Source of the DNA: an uncultured Ruminococcus sp.
GTDB lineage: Bacteria > Bacillota > Clostridia > Oscillospirales > Acutalibacteraceae
Direction of reading: 5' to 3'
Length of the DNA stretch: 64,000 nucleotides
Assembly: GCA_902767845.1 (NCBI GenBank)
Contig: CACXIV010000005.1
Location: forward strand, 25,644-89,643
Made by a program: the position numbers and the translations under genes. A model generated the notes under the pieces. It was given only the letters and a program-made list of their open reading frames with translations, did no database searches and was not told where the DNA came from. This document shows, piece after piece, positions 61,052-64,000 of the stretch; the stretch's first letter is position 1; each line of letters begins with the position of its first letter.

Positions 61052-63895
61052 ATGAAAAAAACCGCAAGTATGATTTTAGCTTTATTGATCCTGTTGAGCA
61101 CGGGTATGGTACCGGCGCTCGCGGCGACCGAGGATACCGAGCCCGCGGTAGTACCGATGGAGAACACGCGCACGGTGCTCAGGCTTAAAGACGGCACAAG
61201 CCGCGATTACGCGGGCATGCTCAAGGCAGGCGCGCTCGGGGACAGCGCTCTCGCCGGGCTCGCGGATTCATACGAGATATTTTATAACGGCGAGCCGGTC
61301 ATCTCTGTCGGACTGAATAATATAGAAGGCAGCGGCGGCGCGCTCGGCGCGTCGAGTATGATGAACGGCTTTTGCGCCGTGGATTTTACATACGGCGACA
61401 ACAACGAGTGCTTTTTGACGGGTCTGAGCCCCGACCGGGTCGATGAGATCGAAACCAAGATGATCGGCGCCTGCTCAAAGGGCAGCAGCTTTACCGTCGC
61501 GGATATTGGTTTTATCGACACCGAAAAAGAGGATGTCGAAAACTACGACAGCCAGCTCTGCTGGGCGGCGGCTACCTCCAACGCGCTGACCTATACCGGA
61601 TGGGCGCAATACGCCGGCTTTGATAACGAGGACGACCTGTTCGATATGTTCGCCGAAAACTTCACCGACGAAGGCGCGCTGGTCGCCTACGGCGCCACAT
61701 GGTTCCTAAACGGGGTCGGCGATACGATCGACGGGATAACAACTGCCGCGCCGAAAAAACCCGACGGCGGCGCGTATGCCCCGGATTACGCATATGAAAA
61801 CGTAGTGACCGAGCACATGTTTTACCCCGACGGGATCTGCGAACAGTCAAAAATCCTGAAGGAAGAGCTGAAAAGCGGCTGCGGTATCGTTTTGTCGGGA
61901 CAGTTTATGTTTGGCGAAGGCGGTCACGCCACCACCTGCTGGGGCTATGCCGTCGACAACAACTACTCCGAGGACGAGCAAATGCACTACAAGATGTTCT
62001 TTATCTCGGATTCGGACAATGATAAGGGAACGGCGGAGGATCGCCGCGATATCCCTGACAGAATAATGGCGCTCGAGCTGGCTCACGGGCTTGAGAACGC
62101 TCTCTGGCACAGCGTAAATTACGATTCATATCAGCTTTTGGGCTACGCGAGTATCAAGCCGTACTCAGGATCGCTGATTAAGGAAACCTCGCCGTCGGCT
62201 GTAAAAGACAAGCGCGCCGCGGCGGATCTTTCGGTGGGCGATATCTCGCTCATCGCGGACAGCGGCGTAACAAGGAGTGACCGCGTCTGCGCCGACACGG
62301 GCTTCACGTTAATAATCCCCGCGGAAAACCACTCCGAAGCGAGCTTTGAGGGCAGAGTAAGCTGGGAGTTCAAGCTGTATGATAAAAGCGGAAACCCGAT
62401 CGACCGCGAGGTTAAAACCGCGGATTATGACGAGTTTTATCAGGAAAACTACAATTTGGATTACGGCCTTTCCAAAGGCGAATACCGCTTTGAGGCAGAA
62501 ATAAACTACAACCGAACCGTTCGCGAGGCTTACTATACAAACAATAAAATGACGTTTGATTTTAAGGTCGTCGAGCCCTTTGCCGACACCGACAGCGCGA
62601 GTGTAACGCCGCGTGTGAGCGAGGGCAGGGCGGCGCCTGTCGAGCCCGTAAACGAGCTCGCGTTCGTCTGTCCGTTCCTTGTCGGCGGTATCCCCGGGGA
62701 TCAGGCCGCGAGGATAAAAAAGGTATGGGCTGAGATCTCATACAACTTCGACGGCATTTGGTACGACAGCGACGCACGCACCGCCTGCGCGTTTTCTTCG
62801 GAAAACCCGAACAGCTCAAGCGGCTTTGATGTTTTTGTTCCGCTCAGTCCGTACGCGAAAAAAGCCAAGGTCACGCTTGTGACCGAAACGGACGACGGCG
62901 TGTATTCGTACCTTCCGGAAAAGAAGATAAGCTACTCCGTGCCGGAGGATCAGCTCAGCGTGCCGTTTGACGAGTCCGATCTTGAGCTGACGATAAGATC
63001 CCTTGAGCCCGTTACCGGCGAGAACGGAAAAACCGACGTCGAGTTTGAAGGGCTTATTACAGGGGTCCCGCGCGCGCTGCTCATTACTAATAATTACAAC
63101 AACTCCCTGAACTTCGTCGATATCATGCTCAAATGCTACGATCCGTCGCAGGACGAATGGGTTGGCTGGTTCAATGACGACAGCACCGCCTATATCGTGA
63201 CCGACGAGGGTCTCAGCGTCACCGGCGTGATCGACGGAAGTTACTCAAGGGCGCTGATCTCGATCTGCCTTGAATTTGATGATTTTTACTACCTGCAAAG
63301 CGATGAGCTTGATATATGGGGCGCCGTTCCCGGAAAGGTGTACGTGTCGGCGGGCGCAGGTTCCGCGTCGGACTTCTCGCCGGTTTCCGATACCGATACG
63401 GGCTTCGCCGAGGGAGAAAAACTGGTTCTCGCGATCCGAAACACCGGCGTTGCGACCGCCTCGGGAACATACGAGCTCATGGCGAGGGACGCGGACGGCG
63501 GCATGACCGTACTTTCCTCTAAGCAGTCCTTCTCCGTTGAGCCCGGCAAGACCTTTGAGTCCCCTGCCATATACAGCTTCAACGCTCCGCTCAAAGCCGG
63601 AACATACGCGCTTGTCGCGCGTATCGAGGGCGCGCAGGCGGAGTGCGCCGACCTCGGAACGCTGACGGTTCGCTCCGGGCGCCCCGAGATCATCGGCGAT
63701 ATAAACAGCGACGGCTTTATCGACGTGCTCGACGCCACGCTGATACAGAAATACTCGGTCGGAAAAGCTATGCTTTCGCCCGAACAGATAAAGGTCGCCG
63801 ACGTGAACGGCGACAGTATCGCTGATGTGCTCGACGCGGCTCTGGTACAAAAATACGCCGCGGAGAAAATCACGGAGTTCCCTAAAAAAGCGTAA
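61052..63895 (+). CDS. Secreted papain-like (IdeS/C66-like) cysteine protease with dockerin
   Basis: This 947-residue protein has a signal peptide (KKTASMILALLILLSTGMVP, then ALAA). It carries a papain-like catalytic domain at about residues 160-360, with Cys170 in SQLCWAAATSN and His292 in GGHATTCWGY, and a possible Asp/Asn in FISDSDNDKG. The layout resembles the IdeS/Mac (C66) and C39-like families. A CARDB-like beta domain follows (SWEFKLYDKSGNPIDREV), then further beta-rich regions. It ends in a type I dockerin at about 880-945 (GDINSDGFIDVLDATLIQKY, DVNGDSIADVLDAALVQKY). RBS GAGGTGA precedes ATG. It probably cleaves proteins as a docked enzyme at the cell surface. Confidence 0.85.
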   Translation: MKKTASMILALLILLSTGMVPALAATEDTEPAVVPMENTRTVLRLKDGTSRDYAGMLKAGALGDSALAGLADSYEIFYNGEPVISVGLNNIEGSGGALGASSMMNGFCAVDFTYGDNNECFLTGLSPDRVDEIETKMIGACSKGSSFTVADIGFIDTEKEDVENYDSQLCWAAATSNALTYTGWAQYAGFDNEDDLFDMFAENFTDEGALVAYGATWFLNGVGDTIDGITTAAPKKPDGGAYAPDYAYENVVTEHMFYPDGICEQSKILKEELKSGCGIVLSGQFMFGEGGHATTCWGYAVDNNYSEDEQMHYKMFFISDSDNDKGTAEDRRDIPDRIMALELAHGLENALWHSVNYDSYQLLGYASIKPYSGSLIKETSPSAVKDKRAAADLSVGDISLIADSGVTRSDRVCADTGFTLIIPAENHSEASFEGRVSWEFKLYDKSGNPIDREVKTADYDEFYQENYNLDYGLSKGEYRFEAEINYNRTVREAYYTNNKMTFDFKVVEPFADTDSASVTPRVSEGRAAPVEPVNELAFVCPFLVGGIPGDQAARIKKVWAEISYNFDGIWYDSDARTACAFSSENPNSSSGFDVFVPLSPYAKKAKVTLVTETDDGVYSYLPEKKISYSVPEDQLSVPFDESDLELTIRSLEPVTGENGKTDVEFEGLITGVPRALLITNNYNNSLNFVDIMLKCYDPSQDEWVGWFNDDSTAYIVTDEGLSVTGVIDGSYSRALISICLEFDDFYYLQSDELDIWGAVPGKVYVSAGAGSASDFSPVSDTDTGFAEGEKLVLAIRNTGVATASGTYELMARDADGGMTVLSSKQSFSVEPGKTFESPAIYSFNAPLKAGTYALVARIEGAQAECADLGTLTVRSGRPEIIGDINSDGFIDVLDATLIQKYSVGKAMLSPEQIKVADVNGDSIADVLDAALVQKYAAEKITEFPKKA

Positions 63896-63942
63896 AACAG
63901 CTCCGCGCCGTCAAAATCGGCTGATGATTTAATATAAGAAAA

Positions 63943-63985
63943 AATCGCTTAGGCGCCTGTGACCGGCTTGCCTAAGCGATTGTTC
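63943..63985 (+). terminator. Terminator after the dockerin protease gene
   Basis: 12-bp stem AATCGCTTAGGC / GCCTAAGCGATT with a 15-base loop. The end has only a short T-run (GTTCTT), so strength is uncertain. Confidence 0.7.
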
Positions 63986-64000
63986 TTGGAGCTGATAACG

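Overview
The window looks like chromosomal DNA of an anaerobic Firmicute of the Oscillospirales/Ruminococcus type. The inference rests on the origin-proximal order dnaN-yaaA-recF-remB-gyrB-gyrA, a DUF370/RemB protein, about 50% G+C, type I dockerins of the 'ILDAT.IQKYAAGK' style, BspA-type leucine-rich repeats and TTG/GTG starts with strong Shine-Dalgarno sites. No rRNA, tRNA or CRISPR array was seen, and no gene-free stretch exceeds about 300 bases. The species cannot be named from the sequence alone.

Region 1 (1-8600, all +) is the origin-proximal replication block: the tail of dnaN, yaaA, recF, remB, two zinc-ribbon membrane proteins, gyrB, a hotdog thioesterase, gyrA and a small lipoprotein. 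Most are spaced by 0-70 bases, with several stop/start overlaps. Region 2 (8.6-26.7 kb) mixes housekeeping genes (guaB, a ROK glucokinase, an ACT-PFL operon, an alpha/beta hydrolase) with surface genes: a lipoprotein, a GLUG-repeat lipoprotein, a DUF6765 operon and a giant secreted protein of about 2,340 residues built from Ig-like and PPC-like repeats with a C-terminal dockerin.

Region 3 (26.8-40.4 kb) holds cell-envelope, secretion and central-metabolism genes: an FHA-FtsW/RodA fusion with its partner penicillin-binding protein, secA whose zinc-binding tail is a separate overlapping frame, a cofactor group (coaX, an ECF S component, birA), a split transketolase, an XRE/zinc-ribbon regulator, and a plsC/lipid-kinase pair.

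Region 4 (40.4-64 kb) is accessory in character: a second dockerin/Ig-like protein, a two-TM potassium channel with a flavin-binding protein, a GH25 lysozyme next to an inverted-repeat element, an anchored C39 protease, an isolated holin-like pair, a BspA-type LRR protein with a dockerin at each end, a three-gene cassette with two dynamin-like GTPases (51.3-55.8 kb), an ABC exporter, a LytS-type histidine kinase with an unusual winged-helix response regulator, and a dockerin-bearing papain-like protease.

Two themes link the accessory genes. First, five dockerin modules sit on four secreted proteins, none with a recognisable carbohydrate-active domain, pointing to a cohesin-based surface assembly whose scaffoldin lies elsewhere. 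Second, several genes act on membranes or peptidoglycan (dynamins, holin, lysozyme, K+ channel). The dynamin cassette is the best candidate for an undescribed system.
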